41,541 nucleotides of DNA, from positions 1-41,541 of IMG/VR virus record IMGVR_UViG_3300022935_000048; one strand, 5' to 3'. This stretch comes from a virus. Positions 1-11,900 of this stretch are shown in pieces (position 1 is the stretch's first letter; each line of letters opens with the position of its first letter). Under the pieces are notes generated by a model. It was not told where the DNA came from, searched no databases, and was given only the letters and a program-made list of their open reading frames with translations. A program made the translations under genes and the position numbers.

Positions 1-476
1 CCTTCGTTCTTTGGATCATTGCCTTCGTAGCCATAAGTTAATCCAGATGATGAAAATCCATCAGCAGTAAACATACGTATTGTGCCATTTGCTAGACTAT
101 AACTAGAAATACTGTCTCCGGCGGCATTAAATCCGCCACCAGTTTGAATATAACCGTTGTAGTCAGAATAAAAACCATCGCAGTATGCTTGTGCAAAACT
201 AATTTGTTCACCTAAATAAATTGTAGTATCAGTTTGGTGCCAAGTTTTATTTACCGAACGCCATGGATTAGAACCTTTATATCCTGCTGCTAGATATCCA
301 TGCGTGTAAATTGATCTGTAACGCCACTGTGCGTTATCTATAGCACCACTACTAGTATTACCCATGTATCCCCAAAATGAACCTGAGGATCCGTCTGAAA
401 TAAGTGATGCTCCCCTTGATGCATCATTGCCTGGAGGAACAAATTCTAATGTAACATTTCCTAATTTAAATGCCAT
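1..476 (-). CDS. Glycine/aromatic-rich adhesin-like virion protein (3' part missing)
   Basis: The reading frame starts at the ATG at 476 and stays open to the window edge, giving about 158 residues. It begins MAFKLGNVTLEF and continues with SGSFWGYMG, WRYRSIYTHGYLAAGYKG and NPWRSVNKTWH. These blocks are nearly identical to the gene just upstream (476-1621), so the two are tandem duplicates; their DNA is also very similar (for example the first 24 bases of the window recur at 1139). The start overlaps the upstream stop by one base (TAATG), which suggests translational coupling. The protein is rich in Gly, Tyr, Trp and Ser and has no signal peptide or membrane segment. Its place just after an S74 fibre resembles the gp37-gp38 pair of T-even phages, so an adhesin or fibre-tip role is inferred, not shown. 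Confidence 0.75.
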   Translation of the reverse strand, partial: MAFKLGNVTLEFVPPGNDASRGASLISDGSSGSFWGYMGNTSSGAIDNAQWRYRSIYTHGYLAAGYKGSNPWRSVNKTWHQTDTTIYLGEQISFAQAYCDGFYSDYNGYIQTGGGFNAAGDSISSYSLANGTIRMFTADGFSSSGLTYGYEGNDPKNE

Positions 477-1621
477 TATCCGTGTCCTCCTAAAACAGTT
501 GCGGCAGCAGTTGCGCAAGCACCTGAACTTTGTCCGTAGTGTCCTTTAGGCATACAATCAGCACCCATTGTTACTTCTGAATCAGTTGAGTGTGTTTGCT
601 TAATTGTGTGGTTATTTTGTTGTCCGTCAAAGTGACCCATAATATAACCATGATCCTGACCGTCTTCAACATTATCTTCACCGTAACTTCTTACTTTGTT
701 AAAGTTTGCTAGTGTAGTTCCTGTTGAATCGCTAAATCTTGCTTTACCTGAAGTAACGTTATTGCCAGTACCAACATAATGGTGTCCCCATTTAGTTGAT
801 TGTATTTTACAATGGAAGTCTTTACCCCAACCACCCCAAACACCGGTACCAGACCATGTTGAGTTTGACCAAGTTACATATCGATAGTCGGATCCCCATT
901 CAAAATAACCTCTAAGTTCTCCCGAAGCTGCTGAATTTCCTCTACCGCTTTGACCTGAATCCCAACCAGTATACATAACTTCACTTGGAAAATGCATACG
1001 GTTAGTTGCACTAGAGTTGCCACCGTTAATCCATCCACCTTGTCCTTTGATGTCTGAACAAGCTGAACAATCAACTCTGGCTACGTCCATTGCCATACCA
1101 CCTACGTGGTTACCAAAGCCAGCAGAACCATAACCTAGTCCTTCGTTCTTTGGATCATTGCCTACGTATCCATAACTAATACCACTAGATGAAAATCCAT
1201 CAGCAGTAAACATACGTATACTTCCGTTTGCTAGACTATAACTCGAAATATTTGCTGTTGCGCCACTAAAGCCACCACCAGATACAATATAACCATAAAA
1301 GTCACTATAGTTACCATCTGTGTATGCTTGAGTAAATGATAATTGTTCACCACAGTAAAGTGTTGTATCGGTTAAATGCCAAGTTTTGTTTACACTACGC
1401 CATGGATTAGATCCTTTATAGCCTGCTGCTAGATATCCATGCGTGTAAATGGAACGATATCTCCAAGCATTGTTATCAACTTGACCTATGCCTAGTGATC
1501 CGCCGCCCATGTAGCCCCAAAATGCTGAACCTTCACCATCTGCCATAAGTTCAGCACCGCGAGTTGCATCGCTACCTGCCGGTACTGCTGTAACTTCTTG
1601 GGTTCCGATGTAGAATGCCAT
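476..1621 (-). CDS. Glycine/aromatic-rich adhesin-like virion protein
   Basis: This 381-residue protein is the complete copy of a tandem pair. It is dense in Gly, Ser, Trp and Tyr, with blocks such as AFWGYMGGG, YRSIYTHGYLAAGYKG, GGWGKDFHCKIQ and HGYIMGHFDGQQNN, and scattered cysteines (for example DCSACSD near residue 185). It has no transmembrane segment or leader. The start ATG at 1619-1621 abuts the stop of the upstream fibre gene (1622-1624). I do not recognise a named family. Glycine-rich loops are typical of gp38-type receptor-binding tips of T-even phages, and the position after an S74-terminated fibre fits such a role, but sequence homology to gp38 is not claimed. A host-surface binding protein under diversifying duplication is the best inference. 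Confidence 0.75.
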   Translation of the reverse strand: MAFYIGTQEVTAVPAGSDATRGAELMADGEGSAFWGYMGGGSLGIGQVDNNAWRYRSIYTHGYLAAGYKGSNPWRSVNKTWHLTDTTLYCGEQLSFTQAYTDGNYSDFYGYIVSGGGFSGATANISSYSLANGSIRMFTADGFSSSGISYGYVGNDPKNEGLGYGSAGFGNHVGGMAMDVARVDCSACSDIKGQGGWINGGNSSATNRMHFPSEVMYTGWDSGQSGRGNSAASGELRGYFEWGSDYRYVTWSNSTWSGTGVWGGWGKDFHCKIQSTKWGHHYVGTGNNVTSGKARFSDSTGTTLANFNKVRSYGEDNVEDGQDHGYIMGHFDGQQNNHTIKQTHSTDSEVTMGADCMPKGHYGQSSGACATAAATVLGGHG

Positions 1622-2539
1622 TTATGCAGTCCCCTTCAATCCTTTTAGTTCGTTTATTTCTGCTTGTAAATCTTTTACTGCTTCAACTAATAGTGCAACC
1701 ATGTTTTGATAGTTAATTGCTTTAGTACCCATTTCGTCTTTTTGTGTATGTACCATTTGTGGTAATACTTCTTCAACGTCTTGAGCAATTAAACCAATTT
1801 GGTTATCTCTACCATTCATTGTATACTGCTTGCCTTTTAGTCTTAAAACTTTTGATAGTGCATCTTTAATATCTGTAATATTAGATTTCAATCTTACGTC
1901 TGAGTTTGAAATAACGTCACCGCCAGCTGTAATGTCGCCGGTTGTAGTAACAGATGCTGCACTTAATGTTCCTGTAATAGTAATATTTGCACCAAAACTT
2001 GCACCGCCTGTTGTACTAAATGATGCAGCACTAACTGCTCCAGTAAAAGTACCTGAGGCTGCACTTAACCCGCCAGTAATAGTTAAATTACCTGTGTTAG
2101 GAGCAAATTGAATTCTACTTGAATACTTAACGCTAGAAAGAGTACTTCCAGTTTCACTTGAAAGCAATACTCCAACATTTCCACTTGCTGTATCACTTGC
2201 TAGTGCAAGCGTCTTTTGTGTCCAACTTAATGCACCCGAACCGTTTGTACTTAAAACGTACCCATTAGTTCCGTCTGCTCCTGGTAATGTAAAAGATACA
2301 TTGTTAGTAACTGCTGCCGGAGATTTAAGTGCAACATAATTTGTACTATCTGAATCTGCTAATCTTAATTCATTACCGTCGTTGACTTGCATTGATGCTG
2401 TCGATTTAACAATACCAGTACCATTTGGTTCTAACACAACATCTGCGTTAGCAATGATGCCGGAAATTGAATTATCTTCAACAACAATTTGACCTAATAT
2501 CGGTCTACCTACTTTACCTGTTGATACTTTTCTAGCCAT
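1622..2539 (-). CDS. Tail fibre with C-terminal S74 intramolecular chaperone domain
   Basis: This 305-residue protein has three parts. The N-terminus (about 1-60) resembles the attachment ends of other fibres here, with NADVVLEPNGTG. The middle is repetitive Ser/Thr/Ala/Gly beta-structure (about 110-210, with ITGGLSAASGTFTGAVSAAS). The C-terminal Peptidase_S74 domain starts at SDVRLKSNI (residues 213-221) and contains IGLIAQDVEEVLPQ and INYQNMVALLVEAVKDL, followed by a short coiled coil. In this family the Ser and Lys of S-D-x-R-L-K form the self-cleavage dyad; here they are Ser213 and Lys218. The domain is therefore expected to trimerise the fibre, cut just before Ser213 and leave. It is transcribed with the 108-aa gene upstream, and an AAGGAAT Shine-Dalgarno precedes the ATG at 2539. 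Confidence 0.88.
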   Translation of the reverse strand: MARKVSTGKVGRPILGQIVVEDNSISGIIANADVVLEPNGTGIVKSTASMQVNDGNELRLADSDSTNYVALKSPAAVTNNVSFTLPGADGTNGYVLSTNGSGALSWTQKTLALASDTASGNVGVLLSSETGSTLSSVKYSSRIQFAPNTGNLTITGGLSAASGTFTGAVSAASFSTTGGASFGANITITGTLSAASVTTTGDITAGGDVISNSDVRLKSNITDIKDALSKVLRLKGKQYTMNGRDNQIGLIAQDVEEVLPQMVHTQKDEMGTKAINYQNMVALLVEAVKDLQAEINELKGLKGTA

Positions 2540-2549
2540 AGTTTATTCC

Positions 2550-2876
2550 TTATGCTGTCGATGTTTCAATGCCATATACAACACATGTTGTATTTGCATC
2601 TGATGAACGAGCAAATACTTTTCTATCTGCTTCTAGAACAATACCAGTTCTTTCAAGTACGCCGTTTGGTAGAATTTCTGTTTCATATTCTAAGTAATCG
2701 TCGCCTTGTGGTAATGCTTGTCCTGGTTTTGCTAATGCTAACCTTACAGTCACTGAAGATGAGTTTTTATTACAAAAATTCACCGATACTACTGCGAAGT
2801 TATCATTAGGACAGTCGTATATTTCAGTATACGTTGCTGCTGCTAGATCCGCTGATCCTAATACTCCGTTTGCCAT
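2550..2876 (-). CDS. Small beta-rich virion protein (paralogue 1 of 3)
   Basis: A 108-residue protein with no signal or membrane segment. It starts MANGVLGSADL and has the pattern short lead, 'Y.EIY' strand, 'V.VNFCNKNSSSVTVRLAL', then a 'LPNGVLERTGIVLEADRKVFARS' block. The order (strand with N/C/N, x-P-x-G/A, 'L.....K.....') recurs in the small genes at 18239-18568 and 31421-31786, and all three sit beside giant fibre genes. This suggests a small attachment or capping subunit for fibres, but no function is known to me. A clear AGGAG ribosome site lies 5' of the ATG, and a GATAAATA late promoter lies about 49 nt upstream, making it the first gene of the transcription unit that runs to the left edge. 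Confidence 0.7.
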   Translation of the reverse strand: MANGVLGSADLAAATYTEIYDCPNDNFAVVSVNFCNKNSSSVTVRLALAKPGQALPQGDDYLEYETEILPNGVLERTGIVLEADRKVFARSSDANTTCVVYGIETSTA

Positions 2877-2924
2877 TTTTTAAATCTCCTGTTATATGCT
2901 AGATGTTTCAACATTATCTATTAA

Positions 2925-2932
2925 TATTTATC
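2925..2932 (-). promoter_or_regulatory. T4-type late promoter GATAAATA
   Basis: On the minus strand the bases read GATAAATA, matching the NATAAATA form of the T4-like late promoter (T4 consensus TATAAATA) recognised by the phage gp55-type late sigma factor. It lies in the only gap between the 3108-aa gene and the 108-aa gene, 49 nt upstream of the latter. Confidence 0.7.
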
Positions 2933-2940
2933 CATTCCCC

Positions 2941-5900
2941 TTATCGCTGGAAGTAATTCCATGCTAAAGGATATCCTAGTACTGTTCCACTAAACACTAC
3001 ATTTGCTCTGATGTTAATTGGTGAACCACTTACTGTTGTAATTTGTGTACCGCCTATAAAAATATCACCTGCTGTAACACTGTTAACAACTAGTGTAGCA
3101 CCACCACCACCAATTTGTGATTCAATGTATGCTTTAATTGCACGTTGAGTTGGAACAATAGTATCACTGTTTGCAGTAAAGAACGGGTCTGTACTAAATT
3201 CAGTAATACTTGCTGAGTTACCACCTAGTGTAACTTCGCCCAGTGTAAGTTCTTGTAGACCTGCAATGTTAAATGCTTCAGCGTTCAATGTAGCAACACC
3301 AGTTGCCTGTTCAACTTGGAACAAATCACCAACTCTAAAGTTACCATCTTGGTCAGTAGCAGTATAGAACACTCGTCCGCCGTCTGAGTCTACAGTTTCG
3401 TTTGACTGTACAGGATCGTTAACCGGAACTCCTGGATAATTAGTATCTACAAAGTTACCTGTACCAATGTCTAGGAAGTCGTGTCCTGTTAGACGTACTT
3501 GCGAGAATCTAATACGCATTGTTACTGGGTCACCATCTACTGGAGCATCAGTAACTGTCATACTTGGTGATATTTGTAAGAATGCAGTATAAGATCCATC
3601 ATTTGAACCAATAAAGGATACTGTACTAACCAACTTAAAGAACTGTCCTGGTAAACTGTCAAATATAACGTTTGATCCTGGAACTGGTCTTGAAGTTAAC
3701 TGTCTTACTGCAATATATGCGCCATACTGGTTAAAGTCAGCACTACCATTACTTGCTAATACATTTAAAGAAGCAGTTGATGATGTATAACCGCTACCTC
3801 TATGTATAAAGGTTGGGTTAGCAAGTGCTCCGTTACCTATTCTAACAACAGGAGTTACATCTTCAATGTTGTTAGGATCTGTAATAGTAATTGTAGGTGC
3901 GCTTGTATATCCTGAACCTGGTTCGTAAATTCTAAACTCAAATATTTGCTCATTTGCAATACCTGCTCTTGCTTTAGTAGTAGCACCAATGTTAGCATAT
4001 CTTGCTCCTGTGCCACTAGCATTAGGAAGTATGCTAAACACACCTGCTTTTTCTGGATTACCAAACGCAACTGCGTTAAAGCCACCGGTAACTGCACCGC
4101 CTGTTAGTGTATATGCTTGCCAGTACAATCCATCTTCTGAATACTGAATTTCGTCAGTGTCGTCTGAAGTAATTACAAACACGCCTTGTCCGTATGCAAC
4201 TTGTCTTTCTGTTGCAGTTAATGGAAGTGTTAAATTTCCTGCTCCTGGAATTGTAGGATTGTACCAGTTAACACCGTCTAATGAATACATTACACCATTT
4301 GTTCCACCAATTACAACAAATCTTCCATTACCCCAAGTAACATTTCCAGCGATTGTGCCTGGTAGTGTTGTATCTTGCCAAACAACACCATTGTCTGAGT
4401 AAGCAACACTTGTTGTTCCAGTTCTTGCAGCAACATACAAACCTTTACCATATGTTATACTGTCAAACCCAATTGCACTTAATGCAGATGATTGTAAGGT
4501 CCAGTTTTGACCACCGTCATCTGAGTATGCAATATCTTGATCAGCATCACTAATTACAACAAATCTGTTAACACCGGATGATACATTACCAAATGCAATT
4601 GAATTTTCGCCTGCACTGCTTAATGCTCCAGGAAGTGAACCTGCTGTCCAAGTATCACCGTCTGATGTTCTTACAATACTTCCTGATCCGTCAGCAACAA
4701 TAATTGTTCCCATTGGATGGAATGTTGTTGATCCATCATCTAGTAGTCCTGTGGCAATATCTGACCAGTTACCTGCACTTGGTGCTGTAACATTTTGTGC
4801 TGTCCAGTTAATACCATCATAACTCTTAGCGCCATTACTGCTATCACCAACTGCTAGGAAGAATCCTGCTCTACCATGACCAGTAAAGTCAAAGTCAACA
4901 ATTCCGCCATTTGCATCTAATGATGTAATTGTTACTGTAATATCATGAGTAGTATCTACCCCGTCTAAGTTAGAACCTTTAATAGTTACTGTATCTAAAC
5001 GTAAATAGTCACTACCTGCTGCATTAATTGTAACATAGTATTTGCTGCCATTTCTTATAACATCAAAAGTTGCGCCAAAACCGTCTGATTCTGTTTCAGA
5101 CGCTACGTTTGTGTATTCGCCCGCTGTTTGAATCCACTTATTTGCATGCCATGTTGTTGTAGTTGGTAGAGTTGATGCTCCGCTTGTTTTAGCTGGAGCA
5201 GTAAAATCTACATATGCTTCAATTTCATAAGTTGAAGTTGAGTTTGGTGCTTCCCAAGGCCATCCTGGAACAACATGATCCCATCCTGCTGCTCCGTCTG
5301 ATTCTCTAATAACTGTTAATGCTTTTGATCCAGCGTTGTAAGTATCAATAATACCATATAGACCAACACCAGCACCGCCAGTAATTTGAACTCTCATGCC
5401 CGGGTATGCAGTTGAAATGTTACCGTCTGTAGCAGAAATTGTAAGTCCTGTTGCACTACCAACCTGCGCAGTGTTTGATACGTTTAAGTAACCTGTACCA
5501 CCTTGAGTAACATTTGGAGTTTCATCAACTTGTACTTGATATGTTGCGCCATCACGGAATTCATCTGAAAGAACAATTTCATTATCGCCTGGACCAAAGA
5601 ACTCAATTTCTGCTTCAGTATATTCATTACCAGCATGGTTGAATTCAACATTTAAAAGTTCATCAGCATCAGTATTAACTATTGCAATAGTTGCATTATA
5701 CTGGAACTTGTTATCAACAACACCAGTTACTGGAGTTTCTTCTGGATCGGTGCCTTCTGCTACTGATCCAAATGTGCCATAAGAGTTGTTACCGTTAGTA
5801 GCACGTATACGTCCACCGTTTTCTGCTAGATAACCAACGTGTGAGTAATATGTAAACACTGACACAAGTTCTGCTCTACCATTGTTAGTAATCCAAGCAC

Positions 5901-8900
5901 CAATACCATCACTAATTAACTGAGTGAAGTCGTTTGATACCATAGAGTCGTTACCGCCGTTGTGCAATGCACCGTCAATTTTCTGACCAATTGCACCATA
6001 ACCAAAACATGTACAGTTCTGCATGTATGGAGAACGCGAAGTAATCCATACACGAGTATCATTTGGACCCCAACCTGGATCTAGTGAACTATAAGCACCC
6101 GCTGTTGGACGTCTTGTTCCATATGCGTTTGCAGGACCTAGATCACCTTTTAATCCGTCTAGTGTCTGTAGTCTTAGTCCTGTACCGTTACGCATGTAGT
6201 AGAAATCTTCTTCTTGCGATCCTAAAACAGCATTTACATACCAACGTGCTGCTAGTTTTGTTCTATAGCAACCTGGACGATATAATGTTATGCTATCTGT
6301 GTATGCACGTTTCCATTGTTGTGGATAGTTTAGATCCCATTTCATACCAAAGATAATTTCATTTAAATCTCTTGTGCATAATTGTAAATTATAATCATAA
6401 TCTGCTTCTAAACTAAACATTGAACTATATGTTTTGTCAACATAACGAACAGTTCTATTTGCAATTAGTTTTGCTTTATCTAATGCAGGTGCAATTTTAT
6501 CTATACCAGCTGCACCAATGTTACTTGTTGGATATGTTTTACTTGGAAAACTTGAATTGTTACCGCTACCAGCTGCTGATTCAAAAATTCCTACAAGTGT
6601 TTGTGCTTTAGTTGCATCAGCTGCTGAACCAGCAGCGTTTGAAGTATCCTGAAGTCCACCACTTAACTGAGTCCAACTTGCTGAGTCATCTAGTACAATG
6701 TTATCAATAAATGATTGTAAGTAGTTAAATGCAAGGTTACCAGCTGTTCTATTATTGTCTAAGTTAGAAATAAACGCATTTCCTACAAAATATCTATTTG
6801 CAAGTCTCCAAGATGCACTATTTCCTCCATATGTTAAGTCATATGCTAGTGCTTCTACAACGTATCCAATTTCTGTTGTAAACTGAGCAGTGTCCATAGT
6901 AGTGTAAATTGCATTGTAGTTTTGATTTAACCACTCTAATACTTCTCCAACTATAAATGAGTTATTAGCTCTTACTTGAAGTGCTGCATTAGTTAAGCCA
7001 GTATATGAATATGCATTTGCGTTGCCGGAGCCGTTAGTAACAATATCAGTTACCTCGTCGAATGCAGCATTTGCTCTTGTTAACCAAGTTCCACTATTAC
7101 CTGTTCTTATGGCTTTCAATGCTGCTGTTTCTGCTTTTGCTTTACTAATACCTGCGAGTATTTCAGTTGAAGCATTGCTAGTTTGTGTAGCATTATCACC
7201 AGTTACAAAGTCTAAACCTAATGTTACAGCGTTATAGTTTGTGTTAAAATAAGAATCGTATACTACACCTTCAACTATTTCTTCAATATCTACACGAAGT
7301 TTTCCTGTATCAACATCTGATGTAATAAAATCTTCTCCAGTTAATGAAACTGCTGTTCCACCTGGTGTAGCAGAAATTGTTAATGTTGTATCTGAAGTAA
7401 TATCTTTAACATAATATGTAGTTCCAGAAGCTAATCCTGCATTAGTAATTGCATCTGCAGAGTCATCTAAATTAACAAATCTAATTGCTTGGTTTTGTTC
7501 CATCCAAGTAGTATCAGAAACTGTAAGTTCGTTTGTTCCTGCTGTAGAGTTTGAAACGCCTACAGTAAACCATTCATCAACATATTTTTGAACTTCAGAG
7601 ACCATAAAGTCTTTGTTTAGTTCAATCATTCTAATTGCATTCCAGACTTCCTGATCAGCAACACCTTTGTTACTGCCTTCTGGAGTTGCATTAAAGATAG
7701 TATCGTCGATCCAATCCCAAGTATTATTAATTGCATTAATGCCTTTAGCAGTTGCGTTACCATCAATAGCATTAAGTACTTGTACCTTTGCATATTCAAA
7801 TGCTGCAATACTTGCAGTCTTTTGATCGCTTACTACATTACTGCTTGGAGCTCTCAAATATGAATGAGCTGCAAACATACCTGCAAAGTTTGTATTCATC
7901 GCATAATCATAAACTGCTGCATCAATAATTAATCCAACATCTCTTGAACATTTAGCATGATTATAATTAAAGTCATTATATGTATCACTAATATATTGTA
8001 CTACATCAAGAATTGTTTGTGCTTTTGCATTATCAATAGCAGTTTTTTCAGTTTGTAGTGTAGCACTTACTCCTAGAGAAGCAAGATTTGGATATGTCGC
8101 TGCTGGCATGCTATTAGTGTTTCCTGCTGTAAGGACGTCTTCAATAATTTGCATGTTTGCAAGTAAAATGTTGCCTTCAGTTGACGTAGCTGGACTACCT
8201 GACTGTGTTTGTGTTTCAGCATTACCAGATGATGTTGTAACAAGAACTTCTCTTGCAATCTGATCTAAAACTGTTGCAAGCCTATCATATGCTGCGGCAG
8301 TTTGTGCTGTTTGATCTGCTGGGTAAGAGTCGCCATAAATTCCAAAATATGATTCAGCAATACGTGTAGTAGACATTGTACCACCATAAAGAATATCATA
8401 TTTCATTGCTTCAACAATAAAGCCTACATCTCTAGCACACTTTGTTGAATTATATGTAAAGTTAAACCAAATACTGTTTGGATCTGGATTAGTTGTAGTA
8501 TTTTCTAATACTTGATCATCAATCCATGCAGTAATTTCAGCTTCAATAAATGCCTTGTTTGCTTCTAAGTTATTAAAAGCATCGTCTGCATTTGCAGTTG
8601 GAAGCGAACTTGGTACAGGATAACTTAGTGTATCTGCTGCGGCAGATCCGTTTTCAATAATATCAACAATTTCATTAAATGCTGCATCACTACGTGCTTC
8701 TGCTGTTGCATCTGTAATATCAGCTTGTAGCTGATCTCTTGCATAACGTAAAGCACCAATTGTTTCTTTACGTTGCCCTGTTAAGTTGTATGCATTTGTA
8801 GGACGTTGATAAGCAAGTCCTGAGAACACACCATTATAGTTTGTACCTAGTGCAACATCATATGCAATATCAGTTATAATGTTTGTTAAGTCTCTACGAC

Positions 8901-11900
8901 ATATTGCACTATTATAACGGAAACTACCAAAGTTTTTACTAATAAAGTCAATTGTTCCTGTTTGAATTGTTGACTTATCGGCATTAACTGCTGTTTGTAA
9001 TACATATGCATCTGAATCAGTTGATATTGTTGGATATGTAATTGCTGGAGCACTTGCATAACCTAAATCAATAGTAGTAATAATATCATCCATTAAATCG
9101 CCAATAGTAGTTGAAACTGCTATTGAGCCACCTGTACCTGCAACCTGTGGAACAGGTACTGTAGATACATCGCCGTTTGTTGACGGAGTTTGATAAGTTG
9201 GATTAACAGTAATATTACGTCCTGTTGTTTGCATTAATTCTTTTAGATATGCGTATGATGCAAGTGTTGCTGCTTTTTCTGCACTGTCAATTTGTAAATT
9301 GCCAGAAGCACCGTTAAAATATGCTTTACCTGTTTCAACACTCATCCAGTTGCCGCCATATGTCAAGTCGTAAGCGACAGCATCCAAAATTAATCCAACA
9401 TCTTTAAGACATCTAGTTTTGCTGTACATTAAATCTGGATATTGATCTGCTAGATATGCTTCAATCTCTGCTTTAATGAATGGCTTGTTAAGTAAGAACA
9501 AGTCTCTTGAATAACCATAGTTAGCATCAGATAACTCGTATGCAGGAGTATAAATTGCTTCAATTTTATCACCAATTGAACTATCAATTTGTCTACGTAC
9601 TGTACGTGCTAATTTTTGTACTTGTGGTCCAACTACGTCAGTTTCTGCATAAGGCCATGTTTGATCTTGTAGTTCAACATTTCCGCTTGTTGCTGTAACT
9701 GCAACGCCTTCAACAATGTCACCGACAATTTCTTCCATTCTTTCAAGTGCTTTGAAACTGAATGGAACATCTTTTCTTGGTGTTAAAGTGCCGTTGCCTT
9801 GCTTTCTAGGCTGTACGTTTGTTGCACGAAGTTCATCGCCCATAATACAACACTCTGCTGGAACAATAATTGGAAGTACTTCGTTGTAGTATCCAGTAGA
9901 AACTTTAACAAGTGTAGTTGGTACTAATTTCTTAGGCATACTTCTTTCATTGCCTTCAGCAATAGTATCTGTAATAATGCCTACATTTTCTGTAATGTGC
10001 GAAATTACATCTTCTGCAGAAATGTTAGCATCAAACCATTGTGCTACAACCGCAGTTGAATTATCACCGTTTGTAGTTTGATAGTTAACACTAGGTGCTG
10101 TTTGATTAAGTACATTTTCAATAACTGATAAACCATAGTTAATTGATGCAATAGTTTGATCTTCTTGTCCTAATGTATAAAGTGCCGATCCTGTGTCTAC
10201 ATATGAATATGCAGCGTCCCATGAATACTCGTTGCCACCGTGTTTGATATCCCAAATAAGTGCGTCAACAATATAGCCCATGTCTCTTTCACACATTGAA
10301 CTATCATAGTCTAAGTTTTCCCACATGCTACCAACGCCAGCATTAGCAATTTGATAATCTGTCCATTCAACAATTTCACGTTGAATAAATCTTCTGTTAA
10401 TTTCTAGTAGTTTTGCTGCATTAGGATTTTTTGTTCCTCTTTCAATTTGTTGTGTAGCATAACGTATTGATTTCCAAGGACGATCGATTGTTTTACCATA
10501 AATTGGTGCAGGGTTATCTTTACCGTGTCCTGCAACATAGTAAACATCGTCGGTATCACCAATGAACTCCCAGTTAGGAAGTCCTTCAGCATTGACTGTT
10601 AAAATTTGGCCATCTTGTCCAATTGGCAATCTCGCTGGTGCTGAACCGCTATAGTAAACTAAGTCACCTTTTGTTGTTAATACAGATTGTTCTGTACCAA
10701 CAGCAACAACCTGCCAGTAGGTACCAGTTAAGTCTAAGTCTGGGCGAGAATTTTGTGCGCCACCTAGTGATGAATAATCATCACCTTCTGAAATATGTCC
10801 TAAAATACAAATGTATGAGTTATCACCGTAACGTACAATGTCACCATCAAAATATTGTTGATCGTCTAACCAAGCACCTCTCCAGTTCAAACCTGAAGTA
10901 AATTTTTTCCAGTAAGTTGCATTTGGTGGTTCTTGGTTATTGTGATCTTGAATACAAATATAAGTATAACCACCATAACGTACAACATCACCTACTCTAT
11001 AGTCTTGGTTTGAACTGTCTGCTGCCCAGTCATCTAAGAAACGGAAGCCTTCTGTAAATAGATCCCAGTTTGCTGTACTTGTTGAAGGAAATTCTCCGCT
11101 GTGATCTGTTTTTGCAATATACTGATAACCGCCATACTGTACAATATCGCCTGGTTGATAATCTGCATAAGCGTCCCATTCGCCTTCGTACTGGAATCCT
11201 TCTACAAACTTTTCCCAGTTAGCACTATCACTACCAAACGATGTAGCTGCTGTATGAGAAGCAGTTGAAATCCATAAACTTGCACCATAACGTACAACGT
11301 CATTAACTTTATATCTTGTTCCAGTAACCCATTGTGACTTATAGTCTAAACCTTGGTTTAGATAATCCCATTTAGATTGGTCGTTTTCAAGTCCTAATGA
11401 TAGAGAATTTGCTGATGTGTGTGCAGTGTTACAAACATATGTTGTACCACCGTACTTAACAATATCATTTAATTTATAGCCAAAACTAGTTGTCCAATCA
11501 CCCTTCCAAGATAATCCTTCGCCAAATGTATCCCATTTTTCTGCATCTGTTTCAAGACCAACAAGTGAAATATCAATATCAGCATCAACTGCCATGTTGT
11601 TATGATTTGCACAGTAATAGTATAAAGGATCTGGTGTTGCGCCAGTTACTGCAATTCTAACTTCTCTTGTAGTTGCTGCATCAAAGCCTGCTACGTATGC
11701 TGTGCTGTCAGCAACAGCAGAACCATCTAGGTAATAAGTTACACCTGTTGTGTATTCTGTTCCACCGTTGTGAATACCGTGTTGTGTTTCACTAAACAGT
11801 AATGGATGAGTATCGTTTGACGCATCATCTTGATTAAATGTATATGTGTAACCTGCAATAAATTGTAGTTTAGGATATTGGGTTCCGTCTAAAACAAATA

